Notes: a model not told the origin generated them from the sequence alone. Shown: positions 24,470 through 34,001, counted from the stretch's first letter. The stretch: 64,000 nucleotides of DNA from Cohnella sp. SGD-V74 (GCF_003001675.1 NZ_PVYW01000013.1:186001-250000), one strand, 5' to 3'. Made by a program: numbers and translations.

Positions 24470-24485
24470 TGTTCCACGTGAAACA
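24470..24485. promoter_or_regulatory. parS site between noc and rsmG (first)
   Basis: TGTTCCACGTGAAACA, identical to the site inside parB. Confidence 0.95.
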
Positions 24486-24511
24486 TTCCCCGTTCATTGT
24501 GCGGGCGATAA

Positions 24512-24527
24512 TGTTTCACGTGGAACA
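24512..24527. promoter_or_regulatory. parS site between noc and rsmG (second, opposite orientation)
   Basis: TGTTTCACGTGGAACA is the reverse complement of the site 42 bases away, so the two form a divergent pair just before the rsmG stop. Confidence 0.95.
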
Positions 24528-24541
24528 TTTAGTCCAGTTGT

Positions 24542-25273
24542 TTATGTTTTTAATAGAGGCGTCTTTAGCGGAATGCCGGCTTTGCGCGGATATGCCGGAG
24601 GTGTTGGCGACTTTTTCTCGCATACGATCAGATGTCTTTCCGCGCCTTCCGTAGGCAGCGTCAGACGCTTTACGTCAACGAGGCGGCCGGCTAGCTTGGA
24701 TAAACTGAAGCGAGCTTCCTCCAGCTCTGTCGATATGTCCGTCCCCTTCATTGCAACGAATAGTCCGCCTGGACGAACGAATGGCAAACAAAATTCGTTC
24801 AATACGGCAAGACGGGCAACCGCGCGAGCCGTTACGATGTCGTAGCCGTCGCGATGCTCCTGCTTCCTGGCCGCATCCTCCGCTCTGGCGTGCAGGCAAG
24901 CTACTTGCGTTAAATGAAGCTGGGCAGTCACTTCCTCCAAAAACTTAATCCGCTTGGCCAACGCGTCGACAATCGTCACCCTCAGATGAGGGAATGCGAT
25001 CGCCAGCGGAATGGATGGAAATCCGGCGCCCGAACCGATATCCGCCAGCGATCCCTGTTTGCCGAACGATACCGCCCCGGCCAACGTCAACGAGTCGTAG
25101 AAGTGCTTCTCATACACCGCTTCCCGCTCGGTAATTCCCGTTAAATTCATTTTTTCGTTCCACTCGACAAGCAAACGATAATAAACTTCGAATTGTTCCA
25201 GCTGCCGATCCGTCAATTCGATGCCGAGCGGGTGAAGCCGGTCTGCGAACAACTGCTGTACGTCGTCCCTCAT
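24542..25273 (-). CDS. rsmG: 16S rRNA (guanine527-N7)-methyltransferase RsmG
   Basis: The 243-residue protein has the GidB fold with SAM motif LADIGSGAGFPSIPLAIAFP at about residues 74-93 and VTARAVARLAVLNEFCLPFV near 150. It methylates G527 in the 530 loop of 16S rRNA; loss gives low-level streptomycin resistance in other bacteria. Its start overlaps the mnmG stop by four bases, the usual coupling. Confidence 0.96.
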   Translation of the reverse strand: MRDDVQQLFADRLHPLGIELTDRQLEQFEVYYRLLVEWNEKMNLTGITEREAVYEKHFYDSLTLAGAVSFGKQGSLADIGSGAGFPSIPLAIAFPHLRVTIVDALAKRIKFLEEVTAQLHLTQVACLHARAEDAARKQEHRDGYDIVTARAVARLAVLNEFCLPFVRPGGLFVAMKGTDISTELEEARFSLSKLAGRLVDVKRLTLPTEGAERHLIVCEKKSPTPPAYPRKAGIPLKTPLLKT

Positions 25274-27177
25274 GAACCGTGCGCAGCCGCCGTGACGCGA
25301 TTGTAATGTTCGAGATGAACGAGCAGAATCGACAGGTCTGCAGGAGTTACGCCCGAGATTCGCGAAGCTTGACCGAGCGATAGCGGACGAATCTTGCCCA
25401 ACTTCTGTTTCGCTTCGGTCGCAAGTCCATGAATCGAATCGTAATCGATATTATCCGGAATGCGTTTTTTCTCCATTTTCTCCATTCGTTCGACTTGCAA
25501 CTGCTGCTTCTCGATATAGCCGGTATACTTCACCTGAATTTCCACTTGTTCCTTCACGTCTTCCGGCAATTCGAACGACGGCGGAGCAAGCTTCTCCAGA
25601 TGCGCATAGGTTACCTCCGGACGACGCAGCAGCGTCAGACCGTCAACGGAGTTGTTGATCGGCGCGGAACCGACTTCGGCCAGCATGGCTTGCACCGCTT
25701 CGTCGGGGCGGAACTTCGTTTCCTTCAGACGGACAATCTCCGCTTCCACCCGCTCCTTCTTCTCCAGAAACTTCGCGTAGCGTTGTTCCGAGATCAACCC
25801 GATCTCGCGTCCAAGCGGAGTGAGCCGCAGGTCGGCGTTGTCGTGGCGAAGCAGCAAGCGATATTCCGCACGGGACGTAAGCAGACGATACGGTTCATTC
25901 GTCCCCTTCGTGACGAGATCGTCGATCATAACGCCGATATAGCCCTTCGAGCGATCAATGATGACCGGGTCGGCGCCCTGAACTTTGCGAGCGGCATTAA
26001 TGCCCGCCATAATCCCTTGACCTGCCGCTTCCTCGTAGCCTGACGTTCCGTTAATCTGGCCGGCCGTGAACAGCCCTTGCACGATTTTCGTTTCAAGCGA
26101 CGGCCACAGCTGAGTCGGAATGACCGCGTCATACTCGATCGCGTAGCCGGTTCTCATCATTTCGACTTTCTCCAAGCCCGGAATCGAGCGCAGGATGCGC
26201 AGTTGAACGTCCTCCGGCATGCTCGTCGACAATCCTTGAACGTAGTATTCCTTCGTGTTGCGACCTTCCGGCTCCAGGAAAATCTGATGCTTCGGCTTGT
26301 CGGCGAAACGAACGATCTTATCTTCGATTGACGGGCAGTAACGCGGCCCCGTACCTTCGATCAATCCCGAGAACATCGGCGCGCGATGCAGATTGTCGTT
26401 GATGATCTGATGCGTTTCCTCCGACGTATAGGTCAGCCAGCACGGGAGCTGCTGATCGGCGTGCGCCATATATTCCGTCTCGTAAGAAAAATATTTCGGC
26501 TTGCTGTCGCCAGGCTGAATCTCGGTTTTGTCGAAGTCGATCGAATCCTTGTGCACCCTTGGAGGCGTACCCGTCTTGAATCTTGCCAATTGGAGTCCGA
26601 GATTCTTCAGCGACTCGGACAGCTTCACCGCAGGCTGCTGATTGTTCGGTCCGCTCTCGTACATCAATTCCCCAAGAATGACTTTGCCGCGCAAATACGT
26701 TCCGGTCGTCAGCACGACGGCTTTCGCTCCGTATTGGGCGCCCGTCTTCGTAATGACTCCTTTGCACACGCCGTCTTCCACGATCAGATCCTCCGCCAAA
26801 CCCTGACGCAAGGTCAAGTTCGGCTGATTCTCGATCGTCTCCTTCATCATGTGCTGGTACAGGAATTTGTCGGCTTGCGCCCTGAGCGCATGAACCGCCG
26901 GGCCTTTCCCCGTATTGAGCATTCTCATCTGAATAAAGGTCTTATCGATATTTCGTCCCATCTCTCCGCCCAGCGCGTCGATCTCGCGCACGACGTGGCC
27001 TTTCGCCGGCCCGCCCACGGAAGGATTACACGGCATGAAAGCGACCATATCCAGATTGATCGTCAGCAGCAGCGTCTCGCTGCCCATCCGAGCCGCGGCC
27101 AATGCGGCTTCGCAGCCCGCATGTCCCGCACCGATGACGATAACATCATAATCTCCGGCATGATAAGTCATATCCAA
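25270..27177 (-). CDS. mnmG: tRNA uridine-5-carboxymethylaminomethyl modification enzyme MnmG
   Basis: The 635-residue protein has an FAD-binding motif IVIGAGHAGCEAALAAARMG (residues 14-33), GidA signatures GPKYCPSIEDKI-type (GTGPRYCPSIEDKIVRF) and AGQINGTSGYEEAAGQGIMA, and a helical C-terminal domain ending LSILLVHLEHYNR. With MnmE it makes cmnm5U at the wobble position of several tRNAs. It is 25 bases after mnmE. Length is standard. Confidence 0.97.
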   Translation of the reverse strand: MDMTYHAGDYDVIVIGAGHAGCEAALAAARMGSETLLLTINLDMVAFMPCNPSVGGPAKGHVVREIDALGGEMGRNIDKTFIQMRMLNTGKGPAVHALRAQADKFLYQHMMKETIENQPNLTLRQGLAEDLIVEDGVCKGVITKTGAQYGAKAVVLTTGTYLRGKVILGELMYESGPNNQQPAVKLSESLKNLGLQLARFKTGTPPRVHKDSIDFDKTEIQPGDSKPKYFSYETEYMAHADQQLPCWLTYTSEETHQIINDNLHRAPMFSGLIEGTGPRYCPSIEDKIVRFADKPKHQIFLEPEGRNTKEYYVQGLSTSMPEDVQLRILRSIPGLEKVEMMRTGYAIEYDAVIPTQLWPSLETKIVQGLFTAGQINGTSGYEEAAGQGIMAGINAARKVQGADPVIIDRSKGYIGVMIDDLVTKGTNEPYRLLTSRAEYRLLLRHDNADLRLTPLGREIGLISEQRYAKFLEKKERVEAEIVRLKETKFRPDEAVQAMLAEVGSAPINNSVDGLTLLRRPEVTYAHLEKLAPPSFELPEDVKEQVEIQVKYTGYIEKQQLQVERMEKMEKKRIPDNIDYDSIHGLATEAKQKLGKIRPLSLGQASRISGVTPADLSILLVHLEHYNRVTAAAHGS

Positions 27178-27202
27178 CCCTCCTTGCTTTCCTTAGCATA
27201 TG

Positions 27203-28579
27203 TTATTTTCCTAAACAAAATTGGGAGAAAATTTGGTCCAGCAACGAATCTCCGGCCGCATCCCCGAGAATCTGTCCAAGCGATTCCCATGAGGCGGTAA
27301 TATCGATCTGGATCAGATCGATCGGTACGCCTTCGTACGTCGCTTGAATCGCATCCTCCAGCGATTGTCGGGTCTGATGGAGCAGTGCGATATGTCTGGC
27401 GTTGCTCACATACGTAATATCGCCCGACTCGACGGCCCCGCTGAAAAATAACCCCGATACCGCCTTCTCCAACTGCTCGATTCCTTGCCCTTCCTTCGCG
27501 GACAAGTATACGATGCGCTCGGACGGATAATCGCGCTCAATCTCTTCCATCTCCAGTTGCGCGGGAAGATCGATCTTGTTCACGACCACAATCGTCGAGC
27601 GATCTTTAAGCTGCTGCAGCAGCTTCCGTTCGTCGTCATGCAGCTCTTCGTGCCTGTTCAGCACCAGCAAGATCAAATCCGCATCGTTCAGAGCGTCATG
27701 CGATCGTTCGACGCCGATCTGTTCGACGAGATCCTCGGTCTCGCGAATGCCCGCCGTATCGAGCAGCCTCAACGGTATCCCCGACAGCGACACCGTCTCT
27801 TCCACGATATCCCGGGTCGTGCCCGGAATGTCCGTGACGATCGCTTTGTTTTCCCGGGCCAACGCGTTCAGCAGCGAAGACTTGCCCGCATTCGGACGGC
27901 CGACAATCGCCGTCACGATCCCTTCGCGCAAAATTTTTCCTTCATTAGATCGCTGCAGCAGCTCGTTCACTTCGGCCAGCACGGAGCGACAATTCGAACG
28001 AATCAGCTCTGCGGTAACGTCTTCCACATCGTGCTCCGGATAATCGATGTTCACTTCGACGTGCGCAATCAGCTCAATCAACTGCTGACGCAGCGGAACG
28101 ATCTTCTTCGACACCGAACCTTCCGCCTGTCTTCTTGCCACCTGAAAGGCGCGATCCGATTTGGAACGAATCAGGTCGATAACCGCTTCCGCCTGCGCCA
28201 AGTCGATTCTTCCGTTCAAGAATGCGCGCTTGGTGAACTCGCCGGGTTCCGCCAATCTAACCCCGTGCCTCAGCACCAGCTCCAGCACGGATTTCACAGC
28301 GACGATACCGCCGTGCGTGCTGATCTCCACGACATCTTCCGCCGTGAAGGAGCGCGGGCCTTTCATGATCGTTACCAATACTTCATCTATGCGTCTATCG
28401 GACTGCGGATCCACGATCCAGCCGTATTGAACGGTATGCGTATCGGCTTCGCGCAAGTCCTGCTTCGACTTGAACAGCTTAGCCACCGTCTCGACAGCCT
28501 CCGGTCCGCTTACCCTGACGACGGCAATGCTGCCCTCTCCGAGCGCCGTCGCGATCGCGGCAACCGTATCCTCATTCAT
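27203..28579 (-). CDS. mnmE: tRNA modification GTPase MnmE
   Basis: The 458-residue product starts MNEDTVAAIATALGEGSIAV at 28579 after AGAGGG. It has the N-terminal folate-binding domain, a helical domain and a G domain with GRPNAGKSSLLN (G1), DIPGTTRD (G2) and VNKIDLPA (G4). The C-terminal FCLGK carries the catalytic cysteine. It acts with MnmG on wobble uridines. The longer frame to 28609 has no better start. Confidence 0.97.
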   Translation of the reverse strand: MNEDTVAAIATALGEGSIAVVRVSGPEAVETVAKLFKSKQDLREADTHTVQYGWIVDPQSDRRIDEVLVTIMKGPRSFTAEDVVEISTHGGIVAVKSVLELVLRHGVRLAEPGEFTKRAFLNGRIDLAQAEAVIDLIRSKSDRAFQVARRQAEGSVSKKIVPLRQQLIELIAHVEVNIDYPEHDVEDVTAELIRSNCRSVLAEVNELLQRSNEGKILREGIVTAIVGRPNAGKSSLLNALARENKAIVTDIPGTTRDIVEETVSLSGIPLRLLDTAGIRETEDLVEQIGVERSHDALNDADLILLVLNRHEELHDDERKLLQQLKDRSTIVVVNKIDLPAQLEMEEIERDYPSERIVYLSAKEGQGIEQLEKAVSGLFFSGAVESGDITYVSNARHIALLHQTRQSLEDAIQATYEGVPIDLIQIDITASWESLGQILGDAAGDSLLDQIFSQFCLGK

Positions 28580-28597
28580 GCCAATCCCTCTTTCCGT

Positions 28598-28639
28598 TAA
28601 AAAACGCAATGACCCCCCAACGTTGCGGAAGCCATTGCG
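28598..28639 (-). terminator. Terminator between jag and mnmE
   Basis: CGCAATG and CATTGCG pair around a GC-rich loop, followed by six T on the minus strand, ten bases after the jag stop. Confidence 0.75.
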
Positions 28640-28649
28640 CGGACGCCAG

Positions 28650-29270
28650 CTATTGCTTTAATGCGATCACGATGCGACGATTCGGTTCGTCTCCTTGACT
28701 GTAAGTCTTGACGTTCGGATTCGATTGCAATCGTGAGTGGATAATTTTACGCTCTTGCGAAGTCATCGGTTCAAGCACGACTTCTTTGCGCGTTCGGACG
28801 ACCTTCATCGCCATTCGCTCGGACAGAGCCTCCAACGTCTGGCGGCGACGCTCGCGAAATTGCTCGGCATCGAGCACGATGCGAAGATGACGGTCCGAGT
28901 GGCGATTAGCCACGATGTTCGTCAAGTATTGAAGAGAATCCAAAGTTTGTCCACGACGACCGATCAGAATGCCCAAGTCCGAACCCGTAATGTTAATCCG
29001 TACTGCATCATTCTCATCTACACGTTCAACGGAAACGGTCAGTTCCATCGCTCCCGATACTTCGCGGAGAAAAGCAATAGCTTCCTCCACGCCGTCCGGC
29101 AGCAACTCCAACTCCACTTTCGCCTCTTTGGCTCCGATGAGCCCGAACAGCCCTTTGCTCGGCTGCTCCAATACTTTGACATTCACCCGGTCTTCCTTCA
29201 CGCCCAATTGGGCCAGACCGCTGCGAACCGCATCTTCTATCGTTTTCCCAGATGCCAGGAGCTTTTTCAT
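28650..29270 (-). CDS. jag: RNA-binding protein Jag/KhpB
   Basis: The 206-residue protein has the Jag N-terminal domain (KKLLASGKTIEDAVRSGLAQ, then GLFGLIGAKEAKVE), a KH domain with GRRGQTLDSLQYLTNIV at about 120 and a C-terminal R3H domain (RKIIHSRLQSNPNVKTYSQG). It follows yidC with a four-base overlap, as in other Firmicutes. It binds RNA and affects cell elongation and sporulation in relatives. Confidence 0.95.
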   Translation of the reverse strand: MKKLLASGKTIEDAVRSGLAQLGVKEDRVNVKVLEQPSKGLFGLIGAKEAKVELELLPDGVEEAIAFLREVSGAMELTVSVERVDENDAVRINITGSDLGILIGRRGQTLDSLQYLTNIVANRHSDRHLRIVLDAEQFRERRRQTLEALSERMAMKVVRTRKEVVLEPMTSQERKIIHSRLQSNPNVKTYSQGDEPNRRIVIALKQ

Positions 29271-30094
29271 TTTGCGCGCGCCTCCTTACCTTTACCTTTG
29301 CCTTTCTTTGGTGTTGGTTCGGGAGCTGGTTCTTCTTTTTTCTTAGGCTTGCCGTACATGAAATAGTTTTGAACGATCGTGTAGATGTTGCTGTAAATCC
29401 AGTACAGCGGCAGCGCAACCGGGAAGTTGATCGCCATGACGAAGATCAGAACCGGGAAGATGTACATAAGCCCCTTCATCGGTCCGGCCATCGTCTGCTG
29501 TTGGGACATCATCACCGATTGAATCAACGTTGTGATCGCGGCGATCGTCGGGATAATGTAGTAATACCATTCTCCTTGGCTTGGCGACGTTCCGAGCTGG
29601 AATCCGATGAACGAGTGACTGCTTATTTCGACATTCTGATAAATCGAGTTGTAAAGCGCGATAAAGATCGGCATCTGCACGATGAGCGGTAAACATCCGG
29701 CGAGCGGATTGACCTGATTGGTCTGATACAGCTTCATCATCTCTTCTTGCTGCTTGCGCGGATCTTCCTTGAACTTCTCGCGGATCTTCTGCATCTCCGG
29801 CTGGAGGGCTTGCATGGCTTTCGTGTTCTTATACTGTTTTATCATTAGAGGAAGGATGATCGTCCTTACTATAATGGTAAGCAATAAAATCGAAAGTCCG
29901 TATTCGCCGCCGAACCAATCCGCGAACGTGTCGAGCATCAGCGAGAACCAGTACACGACATTCCTTGTCCACCAAGAGCCGCTGTCGGCCATTTGCTCAG
30001 TAGTAATTGCCTGTGTCGCAGGCGCACAGCCCGCGAGCAGCGTCATCAGCGCGATTGCGCCGAGAACGATCCACCATTTGCGATTTCGCAACAA
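29267..30094 (-). CDS. yidC: Membrane protein insertase YidC (SpoIIIJ type)
   Basis: The 275-residue lipoprotein has a signal with lipobox LLAGC (Cys23). The YidC2 core has about five membrane segments (YGLSILLLTIIVRTIILPLM, NPLAGCLPLIVQMPIFIALY) and ends in a basic tail (KKEEPAPEPTPKKGKGKGKE). It inserts membrane proteins and, in Bacillus, SpoIIIJ is needed for forespore sigma-G activity. The core Arg of the groove is in IIVRTII. The 30095-30286 gap to rnpA has no yidD gene and no other gene I can support. Confidence 0.96.
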   Translation of the reverse strand: MLRNRKWWIVLGAIALMTLLAGCAPATQAITTEQMADSGSWWTRNVVYWFSLMLDTFADWFGGEYGLSILLLTIIVRTIILPLMIKQYKNTKAMQALQPEMQKIREKFKEDPRKQQEEMMKLYQTNQVNPLAGCLPLIVQMPIFIALYNSIYQNVEISSHSFIGFQLGTSPSQGEWYYYIIPTIAAITTLIQSVMMSQQQTMAGPMKGLMYIFPVLIFVMAINFPVALPLYWIYSNIYTIVQNYFMYGKPKKKEEPAPEPTPKKGKGKGKEARAK

Positions 30095-30286
30095 AACTGA
30101 AAACTCCCCTCTTCATCGCCGGCATGCCGTAAAATGTTCAACTATGCTGAATCCGATAACAGCCAGTCCCAGCAAAAACGCCTTCGGCGTCCTTTGGACG
30201 GAGAATCATGGCCGAAACTATTCAGTTCCACTATACCATATTAAAGAAGACAAAGAAAAGCTGAGGCTTGCCCGCGTCCCCCGCTT

Positions 30287-30709
30287 TTATTTGCCTTTGC
30301 CTTCATTAGATTTATTCCCGCGCTTCCCTTGCGAATACGGCTGCCTGCCCCCGCCGCTGAACGGCTTGGCCCCCTTGAGCAGCCCCGCCTTCCGCAGCAC
30401 GTGGAGAATGCTTCCTTCCATCTCCTTGTAAGCCATGGACAGCGCCGGCTTGCGTACGATCAGCACGAGATCGATATCCTCCTGCAGCTTGGCCGCATTC
30501 AGACGAACGATCTCCTTAACCATCCTTCTCAGCCGGTTGCGCACGACCGCTCCGCCCAGCTTGCTGCTCGCGGATACGCCCATTCGGAAAGTTCCCGTCG
30601 GAGTTCGCTTGCGCCAGTACACGACGAACTGCGAATTGGCGAATGATTTCCCGTACCGATATACCGTATTGAAATCTTCCCGTTTCCGCAGCCGCAGCTT
30701 CCTATGCAT
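30287..30709 (-). CDS. rnpA: Ribonuclease P protein component
   Basis: The 140-residue protein starts MHRKLRLRKREDFNTVYRYG and contains the RNR motif VVRNRLRRMVKEIVRLNAAK at about residues 54-73. It binds RNase P RNA and helps process tRNA 5' ends. It is about 20 residues longer than usual because of a Gly/Lys-rich tail. It follows rpmH by 63 bases, with a hairpin between them. Confidence 0.95.
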   Translation of the reverse strand: MHRKLRLRKREDFNTVYRYGKSFANSQFVVYWRKRTPTGTFRMGVSASSKLGGAVVRNRLRRMVKEIVRLNAAKLQEDIDLVLIVRKPALSMAYKEMEGSILHVLRKAGLLKGAKPFSGGGRQPYSQGKRGNKSNEGKGK

Positions 30710-30740
30710 AATTTACCGCTCCATCTGCTGCAAATGTAGA

Positions 30741-30767
30741 AAAAAAGACCACCTCGAGTGGTCTTTC
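30741..30767 (-). terminator. Hairpin between rpmH and rnpA
   Basis: AAAGACCAC and GTGGTCTTT pair over nine bases around CTCGA, then several T on the minus strand. It probably lowers rnpA transcription relative to rpmH. Confidence 0.8.
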
Positions 30768-30772
30768 ATTAA

Positions 30773-30907
30773 CTATGCCGTCAATACTTTGCGACCTTTT
30801 TGGCGACGAGCTTTCAGAACCTTGCGGCCGTTCTTGGTGCTCATGCGGCTGCGGAACCCGTGCACTTTTTTGCGCTTGCTTACATTCGGCTTAAATGTAG
30901 GACCCAT
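30773..30907 (-). CDS. rpmH: 50S ribosomal protein L34
   Basis: The 44-residue product begins MGPTFKPNVSKRKKVHGFRS and ends KGRKVLTA, the complete and highly basic L34. The start at 30907 is preceded by TAAGGGGG. L34 is a small 50S protein. In most bacteria its gene adjoins dnaA in head-to-head order; here dnaA is 4.3 kb away, with a sensor system between. Confidence 0.97.
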   Translation of the reverse strand: MGPTFKPNVSKRKKVHGFRSRMSTKNGRKVLKARRQKGRKVLTA

Positions 30908-31096
30908 GGATCAAACCCCCTTACCTAAAAACTCACGTCCATCTATTAAACCACGGCCAACCTAAAATGTCAACGAATGTCCAATTTCCTTCTATTGCCT
31001 CGCGAACATGGGAGCTTTTCGTTCGTACCGAGAAGCGCGGCATAATCGTTTAGGATCATGATATGATAATTAAAAGTCGGCCTAAGGAGGCCCGGG

Positions 31097-31795
31097 ATGG
31101 AAACGAAAATTTTAGTCGTTGAAGATGAAGAAAAAATATCTAGGCTGCTGGAAATCGAACTGGAGATCGAGGGCTACCGGGTATCCAGATACGGCAACGG
31201 CATCGATGCCCTGGAAGCTTATCGCGGAGAAAAGTGGGATCTCGTCCTGCTCGATATCATGCTTCCAGGCATGAGCGGAATCGAGCTGCTTCGGCGGATT
31301 CGCGCCCAGGATGCGCAAACCCCGGTCATTCTTCTGACCGCCAAAGGCTCCGTCGAAGACAAAGTGTCCGGACTGGATTACGGAGCGAACGATTACGTCA
31401 CCAAGCCGTTTCAGATCGAAGAGCTGCTGGCCCGCATTCGCGCATCGCTCAGACAGCGTCCCGCCCAGGCTTCCGCAGATTCGCCGGAGAGCGATTGGCT
31501 GACGGCTTCGGATCTTAAGCTCAACGAGAAAACAAGGGAAGTGTTGCGCGGCGGCGATCCGATCGAGCTGACGCCGCGCGAATTCGATCTGCTCGTCTTT
31601 CTGCTCAGAAACAAGCGCCAGGTGCTCAGCCGCGAGCAGATTCTGGAAGCGGTATGGGGCTTCGACTATTACGGAGAGACGAACGTGGTCGACGTCTACA
31701 TCCGATATGTCCGGAAGAAGATCGATCACGGCCGGGAGCCCGAATTGATCCGCACCGTTCGGGGCGTCGGCTACGCGCTCAAGGATACGCCATGA
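31097..31795 (+). CDS. OmpR-family response regulator
   Basis: The 232-residue protein has a receiver domain with the acidic pair (VVEDEEKI), phospho-Asp54 in LVLLDIMLPGMSGIELL, Thr in ILLTAKG and Lys in YVTKPFQ. A winged-helix DNA-binding domain follows from about 130 (ELTPREFDLLVFLLRNKRQV). It begins the operon with the histidine kinase, overlapping it by four bases. The GGAGGCCCGGG upstream supports the ATG. It may control the two PepSY genes downstream. Confidence 0.95.
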   Translation: METKILVVEDEEKISRLLEIELEIEGYRVSRYGNGIDALEAYRGEKWDLVLLDIMLPGMSGIELLRRIRAQDAQTPVILLTAKGSVEDKVSGLDYGANDYVTKPFQIEELLARIRASLRQRPAQASADSPESDWLTASDLKLNEKTREVLRGGDPIELTPREFDLLVFLLRNKRQVLSREQILEAVWGFDYYGETNVVDVYIRYVRKKIDHGREPELIRTVRGVGYALKDTP

Positions 31796-33147
31796 GACTG
31801 AAGAACAGAATTCACCTCTACTCTTCCCTGGTGTTCGCCGTCCTGCTCATTCTGATGAACGTGAGCATCTACTTTCTGTTCGACCGGATGTCGCTAAGCA
31901 GCGAGATCGGCAAGGCCGAGACGGAAGCGACGGCGATCGCCGAAGGCATCCGGCTGAACGCCGACAACATACCCGTCCGCGATCTGCTGCGGGCCTACGT
32001 GCCGGCCGACGGCATGCTCAGAATCGCAACTCCGGACGGTCGGGCTGACTATCCTCCCGTCACCTCTCCGTCCCAATCGGAGCTGAGCAAGCGGGAAGCC
32101 ATCTATAGTCCGGTGAAAATGAAACAGGTTATCGAATACGCGGGGGAAAAGTACGCCTTAATCTCCCTTCCGGTCATCTGGAGCGATGGCTCGGTCGTCA
32201 ACGTCCAGCTTATCCTCAGTTTGCGGGAGACGACGGACAACATGCGCGTGCTGCGCATCGTGCTCATCGCCGTGACCGCGCTTGCGCTCATTCCCGTCGT
32301 CGTGTCTGGAAGATTGCTCGGCAAGCTGATCACTCAGCCGGTCGCGAACATGACGAACACGATGAAGGAAATTCGAGAGAGCGGACGGTTTAAAAGGCTC
32401 GAGCTAAGCGACGACGCCCAAGACGAGCTGGCAGAGATGGGACGGACGTTTAACCGGATGATCGAACTGCTGGAGAGCAACTTCGAGAAGCAGGAACAAT
32501 TCGCCTCCAATGCTTCCCACGAACTGAAAACGCCTCTCACCGTCATAGAGAGCTATGCGAATCTGCTGAAGCGCAAAGGCTTGGAGCGTCCGGACTTGTT
32601 CGCCGAATCCGTCGAAGCGATCCATTCGGAAGCGATCCGCATGAGAGAGATGACGGAGCAACTGCTCCTGCTCGCCGGAAGCCGGAGTCATTGGAACGTG
32701 AATCCGGAGGCGCTGGAGCTCGGGGAGCTGGCGGTCGATGCAGCCGACGCTTTCCGCAAAGCGTACCGCCGCGACGTTCACGTGGAAGCCGAAGCTCCCG
32801 TCAGCGTTGTATGCGACAAGAGCCTGCTTCGGCAGCTTCTCTTCATCTTTATGGACAACGCCCGGAAGTATAGCGAGGAGCCGATTGCGGTCATGACGGG
32901 CGCTGACGTCGGAACGGCATGGATTCGCATTGCCGACCGGGGCGTCGGCATTTCGAAGGACGAGCTGCCGAAAGTGTTCGACCGATTCTACCGCGTCGAT
33001 CAAGCGAGAAGCCGGCAAAGCGGCGGATTCGGCCTCGGCTTGTCGCTGGCAAAGGAAATCGCCGAAGCAATCGGGGCAAGCGTCGAACTGGACAGCTTGG
33101 AGGGGGCAGGCACGACGGCGACGATTCGGCTCCCGGCTGCCGAATGA
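31792..33147 (+). CDS. Sensor histidine kinase
   Basis: The 451-residue protein starts MRLKNRIHLYSSLVFAVLLI. It has membrane segments at about 9-31 and 160-183, with an outside sensor region of about 130 residues between them. A HAMP segment, the HisKA H-box (NASHELKTPLTVIESYANLL, His about 246) and a HATPase domain with N, G1 (IADRGVGISKDELP) and G2 (GFGLGLSLAKEIAE) boxes follow. It partners the response regulator it overlaps. The signal is unknown; the PepSY genes next door suggest an envelope cue. Confidence 0.95.
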   Translation: MRLKNRIHLYSSLVFAVLLILMNVSIYFLFDRMSLSSEIGKAETEATAIAEGIRLNADNIPVRDLLRAYVPADGMLRIATPDGRADYPPVTSPSQSELSKREAIYSPVKMKQVIEYAGEKYALISLPVIWSDGSVVNVQLILSLRETTDNMRVLRIVLIAVTALALIPVVVSGRLLGKLITQPVANMTNTMKEIRESGRFKRLELSDDAQDELAEMGRTFNRMIELLESNFEKQEQFASNASHELKTPLTVIESYANLLKRKGLERPDLFAESVEAIHSEAIRMREMTEQLLLLAGSRSHWNVNPEALELGELAVDAADAFRKAYRRDVHVEAEAPVSVVCDKSLLRQLLFIFMDNARKYSEEPIAVMTGADVGTAWIRIADRGVGISKDELPKVFDRFYRVDQARSRQSGGFGLGLSLAKEIAEAIGASVELDSLEGAGTTATIRLPAAE

Positions 33148-33246
33148 ATGCTGCGCGATCCCGGCCGCGGATTTTCCTCAGGCTCTCATCGTTTTCTCAT
33201 CTGCCTGTCGTATGATTGGGGTGACTTAACGGAGGTGGCGCAAACC

Positions 33247-33885
33247 ATGAACCAAAGAACGCTCCGGCTTGCCGGTTATATCGTCGTGCTGGCTGCCGGA
33301 ATCGGCATCGTCGCCGCGCTGTGGAAGCCGTGGGCCGGGCAGCAGGAGACGATCTCCCGCGAAGCGCTGCAAGAAGCGGTGCTGTCCCGTTATCCCGGCA
33401 CGGTCAAAGATCTTGTCAAAGCCGACGACCAGTACGTCATGCTGCTGGAGACGGACCAAGGGCTCTACCAGGTCAAAGCCGACGCCGGCAGCGGCGAAAT
33501 CGTTTATTTGGAGAGAATCGGCGGCTCCGGGAACGTACCCGAGCCCTCTCCGACTCCGTCGCCAACTCCAGAACCGTCGGTGTCCCCCTCTCCTTCCCCT
33601 TCGCCGACGCCATCTTTTCCAACCGCCTCCCCCGACGGGGGCGACAGCAAGACGCCCGTATTTATCGGAGCCGAGCGGGCCAGAAAAATCGCCGCCGCAC
33701 ATGTGCGGGGAACGGCCGAAGACGTCGAGCTTAAAGGAGCTGCCGCGGGGAACGCTTATTATCTCGTCGAGGTCGACGTCGAAGGCGGACGGGATGCCGA
33801 CGTGCAGGTGAACGCCGTATCCGGGGCGATCATGTCGGTAATCTGGGACGACGAGGACGACAAGGGAAGCGACGACGATTCGTAG
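33247..33885 (+). CDS. PepSY-domain membrane protein (first)
   Basis: The 212-residue protein starts MNQRTLRLAGYIVVLAAGIG at 33247 after GGAGGTGGCG. One N-terminal membrane anchor (8-28) is followed by a first PepSY-like domain (LQEAVLSRYPGTVKDLVKAD and later YQVKADAGSGEIVYLERI). A proline/serine linker of about 30 residues follows, then a second PepSY domain (ARKIAAAHVRGTAEDVELKG to VNAVSGAIMSV) and an acidic tail. PepSY domains bind or inhibit proteases or sense envelope state. It lies downstream of the two-component pair. Confidence 0.85.
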   Translation: MNQRTLRLAGYIVVLAAGIGIVAALWKPWAGQQETISREALQEAVLSRYPGTVKDLVKADDQYVMLLETDQGLYQVKADAGSGEIVYLERIGGSGNVPEPSPTPSPTPEPSVSPSPSPSPTPSFPTASPDGGDSKTPVFIGAERARKIAAAHVRGTAEDVELKGAAAGNAYYLVEVDVEGGRDADVQVNAVSGAIMSVIWDDEDDKGSDDDS

Positions 33886-33906
33886 TCGCTTCCCCTTTCT
33901 TTTTAT
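33864..33906 (+). terminator. Terminator after the first PepSY gene
   Basis: GGGAAGCGAC and GTCGCTTCCC pair over ten bases with the stop codon in the loop region; CTTTCTTTTTATTT follows. Confidence 0.85.
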
Positions 33907-34001
33907 TTCGTTCTCATCGTTTTCTAATGTTCTTATCCCGTTCCTCTCATCTTCATGGCTTACTCTATACGTGTTGGATACGTACAGAGAGGAGAATGAG
34001 C

